64,000 bases of DNA, taken from positions 13,424,569 through 13,488,568 of the forward strand of contig CM064429.1 of the NCBI GenBank assembly GCA_032690845.1, read 5' to 3'. Source of the DNA: Eleusine coracana subsp. coracana (lineage: Eukaryota > Streptophyta > Magnoliopsida > Poales > Poaceae). Below, in pieces: positions 10,166 to 21,500 of this stretch. The translations under genes were made by a program, and so were the position numbers. The first letter of the stretch is position 1. Every line of letters begins with the position of its first letter. The notes beneath the pieces were generated by a model that did not search any database, had not been told where the DNA came from, and saw nothing but the letters and a program-made list of their open reading frames with translations.

Positions 10166-11404
10166 TGTTGGTGGCCCGTAAAACCCAATATCGGCCACGA
10201 ACCAGTCGGGAAATGCAAGATAAAGACCAAAGTTTAATAAATATTTATTTAAACTAATAATGTTTCATGAGTCTTGGTGAAATATGTGTTTGCAGGTACA
10301 AAAGGGCCAAAAAAAAATGAAGAAACACCCCGTCGGCTGATTACACTGTAAAACAGCCGGCCGATAGGGTCATTTATGGCCAAAATCAGCACCCGGCCCT
10401 GTCTTTCCGATAGATTAGGGATCGGTAGGCCAATCAGCCACCTGGATCATCACCCGGCCAAGTGATCAGAGTTATCACCCGGGTGAAGACCGGAAGCCTA
10501 ACCGACTGCCTGGACGACCACCTGGATGATCACAGGTTATACTTACCGAGAAGAAACATTGTTGCATAGTTATACTTACCGAGAAGAAACATTGTTGCAT
10601 AGTTCACAGGTTTCCTGGCTAGGATTTAATTAAGTTTAATTCTTTCTGGGACTTAGACTTGGTTATTTCCCGGCTATTCTTCCGCTAGGCCAACGGAAGA
10701 ATATCTAGTGAAGGCGTAGGCGCGGTGTCTAAGTTAACGCTAGCTGGATTTGCATTCGTCCCCACGGGCTGTGTGGTAGGCAGTAGGTGGTGACAGTCCT
10801 GTCCGTCCTTTTAGTAATCCACCATATTCAGAAAGTCTCAAGCAGGGTTGTCTAGCGATAGCGTACCCACTAGTACATGAGGTTAGTTACCGACACTTAT
10901 TAGTGGATTGTTTTCGTGCCCCGAAGTGAGCTAATAGGTGAAAGACTCGAGGCTGTACCAAGAAATTGGTGTAAGCACTCAACCGGAGTAACTAGGATTT
11001 GATGCTTGACTTAGATATATTTGGAAGATATATTTTAGAAATCTTAGACTAAGACTCGTTGTCCTCCCGGCTAACTTAGCCAATCTCTTTATTTATCTTA
11101 GTGTGGATTTATCATGTGTTACTACCCGTACTATTATTATTGAACATCCTTACCCCCATTTTTGGTCAGTTGGTATAATTCTTATAGTTATATCTTTGCT
11201 AAACCAAATAATCTTACACCTAGCTTCCCTGAAGAAAATAAATACGATACCATGGAATACTCCTAGGTGAAATGCTACAATGGTGTTTCGTGCGCTTGCG
11301 GATTAATTCACTTTACTCTTAAAGCATAACAAACACCAACAATCATTTTTGGCGCCGTACCAGGGATAGTGATATTCTTGATACGATGTTAAGAAGTGTC
11401 AACA
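10166..11404 (+). repeat. 5' LTR of element 2, promoter region deleted
   Basis: Starts TGTTGGTGGCCC and ends GTGTCAACA. It is 1239 bp against 1959 bp for the 3' LTR. About 750 bp is missing near 10530, including the TATA box found at 29460 in the 3' copy. At the deletion point lies a 33-bp perfect tandem duplication (10536-10568 and 10569-10601). This copy can no longer drive transcription from its normal start. Confidence 0.9.
11342..11404 (+). other. 63-bp LTR extension with fossil primer binding site
   Basis: CACCAACA ending at 11341 is the perfect complement of the LTR start TGTTGGTG, so the ancestral LTR probably ended there. It is followed by TGGCGCCGTACCAGGGA (11350-11366), a decayed tRNA-Asp primer site. 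The same 63 bp ends the 3' LTR (30516-30578), directly before the TSD, so the extension was part of the LTR when this copy inserted. Confidence 0.75.
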
Positions 11405-11412
11405 AGCATTTC

Positions 11413-11430
11413 TGGCGCCATTGTCAGGGA
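11413..11430 (+). other. Primer binding site of element 2 (degenerate tRNA-Asp)
   Basis: TGGCGCCATTGTCAGGGA differs from the canonical site at 2992 by three transitions. It lies 8 bp after the LTR, the same spacing as in element 1. Confidence 0.8.
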
Positions 11431-11544
11431 TGCAATAGGCTAAGATATCAGAATTTTAACATTGATATTTCTATCAAGAAGTTATCGCTTCCCTTTGCGG
11501 GCTTACCCTTGTTCTGTTTATCTGTGGTGTAAATAGGACGCTTT

Positions 11545-13440
11545 ATGACTGGTTTTGACCTACCAGACAACTACCACAATGATCTGGAAGCTTTGTTGAG
11601 GAGAGTGCGACAACGACTCACCCCTCCTCGGCCTGTACTTGCTCTTGAAGCACCTCCAATCGCACGAGCTCAGCAACTAGATCTGTCTACGCCCGCTCAA
11701 CCAACCATGGCTGAAAAGACAATCCGTGATCACTCTGCCCCATCTGCGGACAACATCTACACCAGTCCAAACCCGAACATGCGGAACGGAGGTTATGAGC
11801 TGAAACCAGCCTTAATCAACATGGTTCTGGCCAAACCTTTCTGTGGCAAGGGATCAGAAGAAGCAAATGCCCACCTCCAACAATTTTTGGCAGTGTGTAG
11901 CACTTTCACCATGAGAGATGTGACTCCTAAAGCCATTCACCCTTGCCTTTTCCCATTCTCACTCTTGGGGAAGGCCAAGCAGTGGTTCTAAAGCAATCAA
12001 GATGATCTCACCACATGGGACAAGTGCTCAAATGCCTTCCTTGCCAGGTTCTTCCCGCTAGGCAAAACCAATGCCCTGCGGAACAAAATTTCAAGTTTCC
12101 AACAGGTGACCGATGAAAGCATCCCTGAGGCATGGGAACGCTTCCAAGAGTACACTTTGGTGTGCCCACATCATGGAATGCAAGATAGGTTGCTAATCCA
12201 AAGCTTTTACCATGGGTTCAACCATCCCGCTCATGAGCACCTTGATGTAGCCGCTGGAGGTTCCTTCTTCTCTCTGAAGATCAAAGAAGCTCAAACTCTC
12301 ATAGAGAAGAGGGTCACCAACTACAGTGGCTATGACGAGAGGCAGAGCCAACCACAACCCAAGATAAGGGGAGTCCACCAAGTTGATGGTATTGACATGT
12401 TAGCAATCAAGATGGATCAACTTTTAAAGAAGATGGATTCACCTTAGACTGCCCAATCCTTAGACTCTCACAATACTTGCAAAGTTTGCGGCAATGTTGG
12501 CCACATGGGTAACCACTATTCGGAGACTCAGGAAGAAGTGAACTTCCTCAACAACAACAGGAACAACAACGGGTTTAGGCCCCGTATGAACAACTTCGGA
12601 TGGGAGTCCAAGCCAAACCTCTCCTTTGACAAGAACATGGGTAACTCTGAAAACTTCACTCATAATGAACCTTCCTTTCTGTGATCTTGTTCTAGGACAA
12701 TCTAAAATCAATGAAAGTACTAGTAGGAAATTTATTACTACTGATAAAGTTCTAGAAAGCATAGATTCTCGTATGGAAGCTTTCAGTACCTCTCTGCAAA
12801 ACCAGCTTAGTCATAACAAAATGTTAGAAACACAAATTGCTCACTTGGTCGCTTCCATTGTTAAGCCTAACTCGGGCAAGCTCCTCGGTCAGCCAGAAGC
12901 TAGCCCCAAGGAAAATGTTAATGCTGTCACAACTAGAGGCAGAAAATCCACATAGGATCCACAAAATCCTAACACTGCAGGGAAGACCAGGGAACCCGAT
13001 GAAGAGTCAGAAGGAGAGGAGGAAATTGAAGTTGAGGAGATGAAGGCGTCTCTCAAGAAGGCACCACATGAGTTCTATGATACCCAGGTGTTGCGATTTC
13101 TCTCTCGCCAGGGGAAGCCAACGGTGGACGAACAATCCAGAAAGTTTGTGGAGGTAATAAAGAAATTATACGTCAACATACCACTCCTTGATGCTATGCT
13201 GGTTCCTACCTACTCCAAGTACTTAAAGGACATCCTCAACAACAAACATCCAATGCCGTCCATGGAGGTTATCAAATTAACAGAAGAGTGCAGCGTCGCT
13301 ATCTTGAACTCCCTCCTAGAAAAGAAGCGAGATTCGGGATGCCCAACCATCCCATGTTCCATCAGGATGCAACAATTCAATAGTGTCCTTTGTGATTTTG
13401 TTGGCAAGCGTGAGCATCATGCCAAAGGTGGTGTATGACA
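11545..13440 (+). pseudogene. gag and start of protease, element 2
   Basis: Athila-type gag starting MTGFDLP, with the capsid-like core (KPFCGKGSEEANAHLQQF near 11830, FPFSLLGKAKQWF near 11950). A stop follows at 11989. The frame continues (SIPEAWERFQEY near 12120) to a stop at 12445, then reaches a zinc knuckle (CKVCGNVGH near 12478) in which the last Cys position is Tyr. Two further blocks (12626-12955 and 13040-13440) carry the linker and the approach to protease (ECSVAILN near 13290, GCPTIPCSI near 13340). The catalytic Asp-x-Gly region near 13390 is frameshifted. The reading resumes just before 13521 (LADQSVRYPAGI), where element 3 cuts in. Confidence 0.85.
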
Positions 13441-13515
13441 AACTTAATGTCAATTCATTATCCCCTACAATAATGTGCTTGTAGCTCGCCGATCAATCAG
13501 TCCGCTACCCAGCGG

Positions 13516-13520
13516 GCATT
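13516..13520. repeat. Target-site duplication GCATT, left copy (element 3)
   Basis: Repeated at 23816-23820. Joining across it gives a continuous Athila protease frame, Gly-Ile followed by Ala-Glu-Asp-Val. Confidence 0.92.
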
Positions 13521-14600
13521 CGTTGATGGTTTCTAGATGCCCATTTTATCTACCAATAAGGGATGTTTTACGTCTTAATTTGGTGGTTTGGAGTAACAAT
13601 TAATCCCATATTTGCATATATTTGTAGTTGTTCTTTTTTGGATGTAATCACAGGAAACAGGTGTAAAAGAGGGCAATTATGGATAAAGAGCTAAAGAGTA
13701 ACGAAGATGGGCCAGATGCGGAGCCTCGCCGATCGGCGCGACCCTTGCGCCGATCGGCGCAGGAGGAAAAGATGACGAAAACATGATCCGGTCCAGGAAA
13801 GGCAAAGACCCAGCCCAGTATGAGTTAGAGTCAGTGGAAGTTGACCTAATCCCGTCGAGTATAAAAGGAAGATAATTATCAAGAGCCAAGAGAACCAGAG
13901 AGAGACGGCGATCGCGAGAATTAATTATTAGAACTAGGGTTCCAGGATATTGGTGGCAGAGGTTCGTCAACACCGACGAGATCCACCAGAAGGGAGGTCA
14001 CGCCGATCGGCTCGTGTGCGTTCCAGCGCTATTTCTCACCCCTCTGCTATGTCTAGCGGAAGGATGAGTGAGTAGTCTCATATTCTCTTCTCTGGTGTGG
14101 GGATCTGGTCATGTAACTCTCATATTTGTTGATACTCTCTCGATGAATTTAATCTATGTGATGAACTTTATTGCACATCTATCTATCCCTTTCATTAGTG
14201 TATCGGCCAATACACTTTTGCCTATTACATAGTGCAAGAAACCAGTGGGGAGCTAATAGCCTCTGTAGTGACAGCCGGGGTGAATGAAACCACCATGTCT
14301 TGTAGAATATTAGAGTCATCACTCGAGTTGATAAGAATAAGGTTGCATGCTAGTGAACCAATCCTAAGGAGAGAATCCTTCATCATCCTGTTACCTCTTC
14401 AATAACATTCACCTTCCTCTTTCTCACCGTCATCTTTCACACCAACCAACCCATTGCAATTTGTTAGTAACCCTTCAATAGTATTAGTTCCGCTCGTTCC
14501 CTGTGGATTCGATAACCTTGGAATACTCTGAGGGAAAAAGAGCTACAACTGTACACCGTCCTCTTGCAGTATATAAGTGGGTGCGTAATTATGACCAACA
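13521..14600 (+). repeat. 5' LTR of element 3
   Basis: 1080 bp. It starts CGTTGATGG, where the 3' copy has TGTTGGTGG, so the terminal TG is mutated here. It ends ACCAACA. TATA box TATAAAA is at 13860-13866. Palindromes GCCGATCGGC lie with cores at 13731 and 13752, 108-129 bp upstream of TATA, and a further one at 14005. Confidence 0.9.
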
Positions 14601-14611
14601 AGTCCTTTTTC

Positions 14612-14629
14612 TTGCGCCGTTGCCGGGGA
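14612..14629 (+). other. Primer binding site of element 3 (tRNA-Asp type)
   Basis: TTGCGCCGTTGCCGGGGA has one mismatch to the tRNA-Asp complement. It lies 11 bp after the LTR. Confidence 0.8.
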
Positions 14630-14721
14630 ACAAGCCAGTTCTTTTACTATTAATATTTTACTAACGTCTAATCCTCTCTTTTCTAGTTGTTTTTTTTTTG
14701 TGTTTTGTGTAAATTTTTAGA

Positions 14722-15779
14722 ATGAGTACAACAAGACCTTCTCTGACGCTCAGGGAATTTTCTCTACCATCTCCAGACGCCACGGCCTCCTCGTATGTGT
14801 TGAACCCCATTATCATTAGTATGGCTGAAGCAAACATGTTCTTTGGAGCGAAAGAGGAGAACCGGTATACTCACTTACAAGATTTGGAGGCACTTTGCCA
14901 AACATTGCATCATGAAGGAGTGCCTCGGGATCTGTACAGGTGGCTGCTTTTTCCATTCTCTTTGGGAGGAAAAGCCAAAGAGTGGCACAAGGCAGCATCT
15001 CGAGACGCAAAAGGTAAGTGGAGTGAGTTAGTTGAAAATTTTTATCTCCACTATTTTCCTTTTCCGAAGGTGCAGTAGTTGAGAAGGGAAGTGGTGAACT
15101 TCTTACAAGAACATGAAGAATCTCTCATGAAAGCCTGGACGCGTTTTCAAACATTGTTGAAACAAGGACCTGACCTTGGCATTGATGAGAATATGTGCGC
15201 TCAAACCTTCTACATGGCCATAAACAAGGCATCAAGGATGCATTTGGACGGATCGGCCGAAGGAAGTTTTCTGAGAATGAAGCTTTGCACAAGCATTGGG
15301 AAGAATATCTAAAACCAAATCAGCAATGCCCAGAAGTTATGCAGAAGGAAGAGTTGCCAGCTGAACAGATCTTGATGTCTGAGAGTAGATCAATGGTTAC
15401 TTCAGAGCAGTTCAAAGAAATAAAGCCCGTCGGACCCGCCTCTGTGGATCTAACGTGTGCGCCGATCGGCGCAGCCTCTGAGCCGATCGGCACAGTCGCG
15501 ACAACAGGAGAACCGATCACCCTGACAACTCCGTCAAGTAGCAAGGAATATACCAAGATAGAAGCTGCGATTCTGGGCCATGTGAGAATATTGGCGAATG
15601 CAAGGAATATACCAAGGGAACCGATCACCCTGACAACTCCGTCAAGCAGCAAGGAATATACCAAGGGAACTTTGCTAAACCAAAGGGGGATAGAATATTG
15701 GCGAATGCTAAACTACTTGACGAATTTGAGCCGATGGACTGGATTCCCATTGATTTTTCGCACAAGTTGCTCAATATGA
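14722..15779 (+). pseudogene. gag of element 3
   Basis: Starts MSTTRPSLTLREFSLPS at 14722. Capsid-like core with FPFSLGGKAKEWH near 14950. A TAG at 15076 interrupts the frame, which continues (ESLMKAWTRFQ near 15118) to about 15270, where a frameshift moves reading to the frame ending at 15779. That part has a tandem duplication of about 108 bp (starting 15511 and 15619, repeating EPITLTTPSSSKEYTK) and a palindrome pair (cores 15464, 15485) read here as Ala-Pro-Ile-Gly rather than Ala-Asp-Arg. No zinc knuckle is visible. Confidence 0.8.
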
Positions 15780-15869
15780 GAAGATCTTTCAGTCCGCAAG
15801 ACGCCTCCGAAGCAAGAATTGAGTATAATTTCCCAAGTAATCGCCTCAAGTCGGAAGTTTTCGACTAAG

Positions 15870-16607
15870 AGATTATTGGGAGAGTTTCAGGGAAGCTTTA
15901 CAAGGATGATATAGAGCTTGATGGAACAGAGGTGACACAAGTGAAGATATTGCTAGACAGTTGCTTTGAGCCATCCCCCTACAAAGGATTGTGTGGTGTG
16001 TATGCTGTAGGTCTCACTGAAGAGGAAAACGAAGAACCGTACATACCATGTGAGATATCGGGGAAGAAATTTTCGATAGCCTTGTGTGACTTTGGTTCTC
16101 GTGTCAGCTTGATGACTTATGATGCATTCATGAGCGTGCCTTATGGCTCAACAGCGGCTGATGGGGACTAAACTTGAGCTGATCATGGCGGATGGTAGCA
16201 AGACCAAGCCACTGGGAGTGATCAAGAATGTCGAAATTGAGATCAGCTCGAAAACAATGCCGGTAGATTTCTTTGTTCTAGACAATAAAGAAACTAGGGT
16301 TGAAGATATCATTCTGGGAAGGCCATTCTTAAGATTAGTACAAGCTGTTCTGGATGCTGGGAAAGGTCAAATTACGCTAGACTTGGGAGAGGAAGAAGTG
16401 CGATTTCAATTTAATGATCCGTCTCATCAAGACTCTTCTTACTGTCAGGAATTCTGCCCAGAGGAAGACGAGAGGATAGGGATGGATATGGCAGACCCAC
16501 TGGACAAGTATACTGCCAGCGCCGATCGGCGCGACCCTTGCGCCGATCGGCTCAAGCATACTGCCAGCGCCGATCGGCACGACCCTCGCGCCGATCGACT
16601 CAACTAG
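15870..16607 (+). pseudogene. Protease region of element 3
   Basis: Aspartic protease region. The catalytic segment reads ALCDFGSRVSLMTYDAF (near 16079-16129), with Asp-Phe-Gly-Ser in place of the usual Asp-Ser/Leu-Gly-Ala. A frameshift near 16150 links 15932-16171 to 16143-16607, which carries the second hallmark IILGRPFLR near 16310. The C-terminus holds two palindrome pairs (cores 16524/16545 and 16572/16593), translated as a repeated ADRRDP/ADRLKH unit of seven residues, before the stop near 16605. Confidence 0.8.
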
Positions 16608-16661
16608 GAAAATCCTGATTTTGAACCTCTCGGGGGGCTGGATCCAGATGAAGCACCAGAA

Positions 16662-18542
16662 GTGGAACAGAAGGAACTCCCGAAGGAGCTACGCTTTGAA
16701 TATCCAGGAAAGAATAGGACATATCCAGTTATTGTGAACAACGCCCTAACGAAAGAAGAAATAGAGAGGCTTCTTGCTGTGCTCAAAAGATATAAGAAAG
16801 CCATTGGTTACACATTGGATGACATCAAGGGAATCAGCCCCACATTTTGCACCCACAAGATTAAGTTGAAGGAGAATACTAAACCAGTGGTTGAAGGGAT
16901 GCAAAGGTTGAACGAATCAATGAAGCCAGTGGTTAAAAAGGAGATTTTGAAGCTGCTTAATGCAGGTATGATCTACCCTGTTGCTGATAGTGAATGGGTT
17001 AGTACAGTGCATTGTGTACCCAAGAAAGGAGGGTTGACAGTAGTGCCTAATGAGAACAATGAGTTGATCCCACAAAGGACTATAACTGGATGGAGAATGT
17101 GCATAGATTATAGAAGTTTGAACAAAGTGACGAAGAAAGATCACTATCCTCTTTCGTTCATTGACAAGATGCTTGAAAGGTTAGCAAGGAATTCATACTT
17201 TTGTTATTTGGATGGATATAGTGGTTTCTTTCAAATACCGGTAAGACCAGAAGATCAGCAGAAAACTACTTTTACTTGCTCTTTTGGGACATATGCATAT
17301 AGAAGGATGCCATTTGGTGTTTGCAACGCGCCTGCAACATTTCAAAGATGCATGAATGCAATATTCGCTGAATTCATAGAAGATATTATGGAGGTATTTA
17401 TGGATGACTTCTCCGTGCATGGTGCTGATTTTGATAGCTGTTTGGAGAATTTGGAGAAGGTTTTGAAAAGGTGTGTTGAATGTGACTTAGTTCTTAATTG
17501 GGAAAAGTGTTACTTCATGGTAAAAGAAGGGATAGTACTTGGTCGTGTCATATCTAAAAGAGGGATAGAGGTTGATAAGGCAAAGGTATCCACAGTTGAG
17601 AAATTACCTCCCTCTACTGATCTTACAACTTTGAGGAGTTTTCTTGGACATGCCAACTTCTATCATGGATTTGTTAAGGATTATTCGAAGATTGCTAAAC
17701 CCCTGACAGAATTGTTAAAGCAAGATACAGAATTTGTCATGGACGAGGAGAGACTCTTGGCCTTCAGAAGATTAAAGGAAGCTCTATGCTCTGCACCTAT
17801 TATGCAACCACCTGATTGGAGTTTACCTTTTGAAATTATTTGTGATGCAAGTTACTATGCAGTTGGAGCTGTTCTTGGACAACGGAAGTAAGGTAAAGTG
17901 CATGCTATTTATTATGCTAGCAAAACTTTGAATGAGGCGCAGATCAATTATACAACAACTAAGAAAGAGATGTTAGCTGTTATATTTGCTTTTGAGAAGT
18001 TTAGATCCTACATTCTAAATTCTAAGGTGATTGTGTATACTGATCATGCTGCTATAAGATATTTGGTTTCAAAGAAGGAGTCTAAGCCTCGGTTAATGCG
18101 ATGGGTATTGATGCTGCAAGAATTTGATTTGGAGATAAGAGATAAGAAAGGAGTAGAAAATTCTGTAGCAGATCATTTATCTCGTCTTGAATCATCATCA
18201 ACTGAGCTAATAAGAGATGAAATGCGACAAGAGCAGTTGTTTGCCGCATTTGATCGCAGAGAGAACTGGACGATGGATATTATCAAAGGTTTCAAGGGAC
18301 AAACTGATCTGATGAACAAGAACACATGGAAAAGAGTTAAGAGTGAAATGAGAAAATTTATATGGGCCGACCCATACTTGTATAGGTATTGCGAGGATGG
18401 AGCCGTACGGAGATGTGTACCCAGAGAAGAACGAGCGAGCATTTTGGCAAAATGTCATTTTCGGATTATGGGGGACACTATGGCTACTTCAGAACACAGC
18501 AAAGGTATGGGCGAGTGGATTCTATCGGCCTACTGTGCATGA
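16662..18542 (+). pseudogene. Reverse transcriptase and RNase H of element 3
   Basis: RT spans about 16860-17560: VHCVPKKGG (17009), WRMCIDYRSLNK (17092), FGVCNAPATFQRCMNAIF (17311), FMDDFSVHG (17398, catalytic Asp-Asp), GIEVDKAKVS (17566). RNase H follows from about 17800 (ICDASYYAVGAVLGQRK). A TAA at 17889 breaks the frame once, and it continues unchanged with YYASKTLNEAQINYTTTKKEML, VIVYTDHAAIRYL and VADHLSRLE (to about 18192). The integrase N-terminal region begins before a frameshift near 18470. Apart from these breaks it is long and well preserved. Confidence 0.9.
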
Positions 18543-19542
18543 AGATGCAAAAAGGTATGTTGCAACATGTGCTCAAAGCCAACGAATAGGGAATGTTAAC
18601 AGTAGGAATGCAATGCCTCTTAAGTACAATCTTCAAGTCGATATCTTTGATGTTTGGGGTATGGATTTTATGGGACCCTTTGTGAATTCTCATGGTTTTG
18701 AGTACATATTGGTCGCCGTTGATTATGTCTCCAAGTGGGTCGAAGCAATGACATGCAAGGCTAATACTACAAGAGAATCAAGGAGTATACTTCAGGAGCA
18801 GATATTTCCTAGGTACGGAGTACCGAGGATAATAATTACAGATGGAGGATCCCATTTTACAGGAGGAGAATTTGCTAGGTTTTTAATTAAATCTGGAGTT
18901 GAACATAGAATTGGAACAGCCTACCATCCTCAGACGAATGGACAAGCAGAAACTTCAAATAAGCAATTAAAGGGAATTCTGCAGAAGATTGTTACAAAGG
19001 AAGGAAAAGGTTGGGCCATGAAGCTTAATGGAGCATTATGGGCATATAGGACGGCATTCAAGACACCGATTGGTATGACACCATATCAATTTGTCTATGG
19101 GAAATCGTGTCACCTACCGGTGGAATTGGAACATAAGGCTTATTGGGCTATAAAGGAAATGAATTTGGATCTTGATGCCGCCGGCAAGAAAAGGAAGATG
19201 CAAATAAGTGAATTGGAAGAGATGCGATTGCGTGCATATGAAAATGCAGCCATATACAAAGAGAAAACAAAGAAGTGGTACGATAAGAAGCTTTTGAAGG
19301 AGGAATTCAAGGAAGGAGATTGGGTGCTCCTATTTAATTCGCGATTCAGATTATTTGGTAAAGGCAAACCGTGAAGCAAATGGGAGGGACCTTATCTTGT
19401 GAATATGGTGTTACCTTTGGGAGCGGTAATTATAATGGATGGCAAGAGAAACAAATACACGATGAACGGACAACGTCTAAAGGTATACCTAGAACCCGAC
19501 ACATTTGAATTAAAATCTTTTGATCTGTATTTCACTGCTTAG
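18460..19542 (+). pseudogene. Integrase of element 3
   Basis: Enters by frameshift near 18470 and runs open from there to a stop at 19372. The HHCC finger is damaged: the CxxC reads CAQS (near 18571). The core has MDFMGPF (near 18661), ITDGGSHFTGGEF (18835) and HPQTNGQAETSNKQLK (18928), giving the D,D,E triad. The C-terminal part (YDKKLLKEEFKEGDWVLLFNSRF) is followed by the stop at 19372 and a further 56 codons ending FDLYFTA at 19542. No chromodomain. Confidence 0.88.
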
Positions 19543-19640
19543 TACCCCGTGTGGTCGAGCTTAACGACGTAAAACAAAGGCTTGTATGTATTTTGATTTC
19601 CATAGTTTTTCTTTTTCTGATTTGGTAATTTAATGTACCA

Positions 19641-19789
19641 TGCCGATCGGCGCGGCCCTGCACTGATTGGCGCGGCAGAGTCCTTTTTGGTTTTTGAGTC
19701 GGTTTTGGACCTTGCCTTTTTAAGACTCGTTAAACTTCCATGAATAAGAGAAAGAGTCCTAGTCCAATTGGAAATCAAGGGATATAAAT
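19641..19789 (+). promoter_or_regulatory. Candidate internal promoter of element 3
   Basis: A palindrome pair (cores 19645 and 19665, the second degenerate) is followed by TATA box TATAAAT (19783-19789), 118-138 bp downstream. This resembles the LTR layout (108-129 bp). The accessory ORF starts 79 bp after the TATA box, with an AAACCCTAA motif between, common in plant 5' leaders. Confidence 0.5.
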
Positions 19790-19861
19790 ATGAGGGGACA
19801 GCAAACCCACGGATTAGCTCGTATTACATCGTCACCAGAACAAACCCTAAGAGCAGAAGCG

Positions 19862-21441
19862 ATGGAAGGCGGCGCATCAGGCAGAAACCAAGGCGGCACC
19901 GATCGGCGTGACTCATGCGTCGATCGGCGTGACTCTGGAGCCGATCAGCCCGGCAGCGGATTTTCTCAGCCCTCTGCAAATTGGTCCTGGGAAGAAGTCG
20001 ACGAAGTGTTGACACCAACACGAGATGATCCTCTCATCTGGTCAGATCTACAGAAGAAATTCATGAAGAAAAGCGAAGCTGACGCGTGGAACGCCGAGAA
20101 GGTGAAGATGGACAATGAACTTCGGCAGATGATGAAGAGAGTATTGGTGCGCAAAGGAAAATCTGTGGCACCTATTGAAAGTGAAGCAGTTTCTCAAAGG
20201 TATACCATGGAAAGTCTTCTTGATCTTGCTAAGCCCTTGTCGTATGAGGATTTCCTATATTTCAAAAAATCATTGACTGAGCAAGAGAAGGAAGAGCTAG
20301 ATGAATAGAGCACCCTCACAATTCATAGGTGCCGACTTTATAGTGAACATGACATTGCCGCCAAGTATGAACTCAAGCTGCGAGAGGAAGTCGAAGAAGC
20401 TATGTACCAGCAGGATGCGGAGAAGGATCTTCAAGCTAGAAGGGATGAATCCTTTCCCAAGGTTCTTACCGATTGGGAAAGTTTTCTAGAAAATAAGATT
20501 CATAGGAACAGTTGTATTGATGGTTGCAAGTGTTTCTTTTGTGCTAAAGATCTTCAACGGAACTCCAATTGACAGAAGATCCAGCTTTCATACCTAGAGA
20601 TTTAATATATGATGATGGCTATCGCGCAGTTCCTGGAGGGAGGACGCCTAAGGAGATTAATGATGAGATTTTACGAAGGTAGAAGGTGATCCGTGAGCGT
20701 AATCTAGAGCAGTTAGATGAGTATATGAAGGAAGCTGCTAGCTGCGCCGATCGGCGCGACATTGGAGCCGATCGGCACGATCTGAAGATGGCTGAATTTA
20801 TTGATCTGACGGCTCTACCAAGTGAAGACGAAGAACCTGCTACAAGGAAGTGTAAGACTACACCAGAGGTTCGTAGATCTGCTAGACTATCGGGTAAGCC
20901 AATTCAAAAGTGTTCCGAAGGGGATAGCGAAATTGATACGTCATACTATTTGAAAACTTTAGAAAGCGGTGATCCTAGTGTGCCTGGAGATTTTAGTGAT
21001 GATTTTGATATGCGAAGAAGCTTTGGTAGTCCTAAGTTCGAAAATCAGGAAACACTTGCAGAATGCAGTAATGACAGGGCAGCAGGAACTTCAACAAGAG
21101 TTAATGGTAATGCAGAGGGAAGTGGAGGAAGTTGCAATGGTGGAGGAACACCACTGCGCCGATCGGCTCAGCCTATGCACCGATCGGCTTAGAGGAATTT
21201 GAATAGTGCCTCTCCTTACAGCGTTGAAAATCATAACCTGCAGCCGCCTGCTTGCTGTCCTGTCTGCCGAAGAAACATTGAGCGCCTGTATCTAGACAGA
21301 GATCATTCTTACAGGCATCAAAGAGATATGGACCGCAGAATCCAGGATACAATCGAGATGAACGAAGCAGACTACACTTTTCTCATAAGGAGTATAAGAC
21401 GAATTTTCCGAGTCTTGAACACGCATGGTCTGCATGATTAG
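19862..21441 (+). pseudogene. Accessory ORF of element 3 (unknown protein)
   Basis: The start is taken at ATG 19862, because ATG 19790 lies inside the predicted TATA-to-start interval. The first part (to a TAG at 20306) begins with a repeated Asp-Arg-Arg-Asp unit encoded by three palindromes at exact 21-bp intervals (19901, 19922, 19943), then a conserved block (DDPLIWSDLQKKFMKKSEAD, PLSYEDFLYFKKSLTEQE). Homology continues in shifted frames to about 20560, then 20686-21189 (acidic and Ser-rich, palindrome pairs at 20749/20770 and 21161/21182), and a C-terminal block at 21199-21441 with CCPVCRRNIERLY. The minus-strand element has a homologous N-terminus at 37882-38412. I recognise no domain, and it is not obviously related to the ORFs at 4525 and 25402. 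The CxxC pair could bind zinc, which is speculation. Confidence 0.65.
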
Positions 21442-21482
21442 TCTGTTGAGTTTCTTCTCTTGCAATGAGGACATTGCAAATT

Positions 21483-21500
21483 TTGAGTGTGGGGGAAGGG
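21483..21500 (+). other. Internal polypurine-tract-like sequence (element 3)
   Basis: TTGAGTGTGGGGGAAGGG, 41 bp after the accessory ORF stop, duplicates the true tract at 22730 (TTGAGTGTGGGGGGA). Confidence 0.6.

Noticed and set aside
10350..10520. Possible CRISPR-like or satellite array of CACCCGG words
   Set aside because: Unit spacing is irregular here and the sequence is LTR; no spacers, and the host is a plant.
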